Of a stretch of DNA of 64,000 nt, positions 63,425 through 64,000 are shown piece after piece. Each line of letters starts with the position of its first letter. Within the stretch, counting starts at the first letter, position 1. Source of the DNA: Enterococcus_K sp051713825 (lineage in GTDB: Bacteria > Bacillota > Bacilli > Lactobacillales > Enterococcaceae); contig NZ_JBIOQR010000001.1 of the NCBI RefSeq assembly GCF_051713825.1, forward strand, positions 868,001 to 932,000, read 5' to 3'. Both the position numbers and the translations under genes were made by a program. The notes under the pieces were generated by a model. That model had not been told where the DNA came from and ran no database searches. It saw nothing but the letters and a program-made list of their open reading frames with translations.

Positions 63425-64000
63425 ATGTTAACAGTTAAAGGAAAATATAATGAAGCAAAAATTTATACAGATGCGGTTAGTGAGACAACGATTGGGCAAA
63501 TTATTACGTTGTGCAGTCAATCATTTACTCAGAGTAGCAAAATTCGTATTATGCCAGATACACATAGCGGCACTGGTTGTGTGATTGGGACGACAATGAC
63601 CATTGGCGATAAAGTGGTGCCAAACTTAGTGGGTGTGGATATTGGCTGTGGCTTATATGTTGTCAAACTGAAGAAAAATTGCAAGTTAAGCTTTGATAAG
63701 CTAGATCGGATTATCAGAACTAGAGTACCGAGTGGAAACCAAGCGCATCAGAAGCCTGTAACGGAATTTGAGTTAGGGGAGGTTCATGCACCTATCCATA
63801 AGGGCTGGGTGCTGCGAAGCTTAGGGACTTTGGGTGGCGGCAATCATTTCATAGAAGTTAATGAAGGGCGCGATGGGTATTATTTAGTTATTCATAGTGG
63901 GAGCCGAATATTAGGAAAAGAGATTGCCGAGTACCATCAAGAACAAGCTTTTCAAGAATTGTCTCAACAACGAAAAGAGTTGAAAATAGAAAGTAACAAA
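63425..64000 (+). CDS. rtcB: RtcB-type RNA ligase, N-terminal part (cut by window end)
   Basis: 192 residues are visible and the frame is open to the end. Metal-binding motifs of RtcB are present: MPDTHSGTGC, VGVDIGCG (Cys ligand), LGGGNHFIE (His) and VIHSGSR (His). RtcB joins 2',3'-cyclic phosphate or 3'-phosphate ends to 5'-OH RNA with GTP and Mn2+, acting in RNA repair. Short Firmicutes versions of about 390 residues start as this one does. GAATGAGGAATTAG precedes the ATG. Confidence 0.92.
   Translation, partial: MLTVKGKYNEAKIYTDAVSETTIGQIITLCSQSFTQSSKIRIMPDTHSGTGCVIGTTMTIGDKVVPNLVGVDIGCGLYVVKLKKNCKLSFDKLDRIIRTRVPSGNQAHQKPVTEFELGEVHAPIHKGWVLRSLGTLGGGNHFIEVNEGRDGYYLVIHSGSRILGKEIAEYHQEQAFQELSQQRKELKIESNK

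Overview
The window is chromosomal DNA of a low-GC Gram-positive coccus, almost certainly an Enterococcus. The 16S rRNA gene has an Enterococcus-type V1 hairpin that I recall from the E. casseliflavus/E. gallinarum group, and the gene set (ezrA, csp, valS with a T-box, rex, yut/yum cluster) is typical of Lactobacillales/Bacillales. The species call is from memory of 16S, not from a search.

Layout. 1-6.1 kb: end of an MFS exporter, then the conserved ytkL-ytoI-nrnA cluster, a PhnA/YjdM zinc-ribbon protein, a YugP-type membrane metallopeptidase and two small membrane proteins. 6.1-8.0 kb: a minus-strand accessory module with an ArdC-N-like protein, a PezA-like antitoxin and a zeta toxin, placed beside the SRP RNA gene and tadA. 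8.8-19.1 kb: housekeeping genes including the Bacillus-like yunD-yutD-yutF-yutG-yuzB-yumC neighbourhood, interrupted by 14 perfect copies of a GC-rich heptamer. 19.4-25.0 kb: a complete rrn operon (16S, tRNA-Ala, 23S, 5S, tRNA-Asn) behind four tandem promoters with identical 17-bp spacers. 25.0-25.5 kb: a decayed IS66 relic. 25.5-42.4 kb: detoxification genes, a GntR-controlled membrane protein, pepC, fat, asparaginase, aspartokinase, ezrA and the cysteine desulfurase-thiI sulfur-transfer pair. 42.4-43.7 kb: an intact IS30-family element inserted on the stop codon of thiI, flanked by a 13-14 bp direct repeat.

43.8-46.6 kb is a PadR-regulated ABC exporter operon ending in two DUF1048 genes. 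46.8-53.8 kb is the most interesting locus: a divergently transcribed LacI-type regulator with a second, solute-binding-protein-like half, facing an AfuABC-like ABC importer operon that ends in a glycerophosphodiester phosphodiesterase-like gene. Two exactly inverted 14-bp operators, 60 bp apart, flank the importer promoter. I infer a scavenging system for a phosphodiester or phosphorylated compound whose regulator may sense the substrate through a copy of the transporter's own type of binding domain.

53.9-64 kb: an MgtC-like protein, rex with a Rex-box-like site at its promoter, a tiny type I-C-like CRISPR array with no cas genes in view, tpx, T-box/valS, folC, a HAD phosphatase, radC whose ribosome binding site lies inside the preceding terminator, a cold-shock gene with a structured leader, an unannotated 37-residue ORF with good signals, and the start of an rtcB-type RNA ligase gene cut by the window edge.
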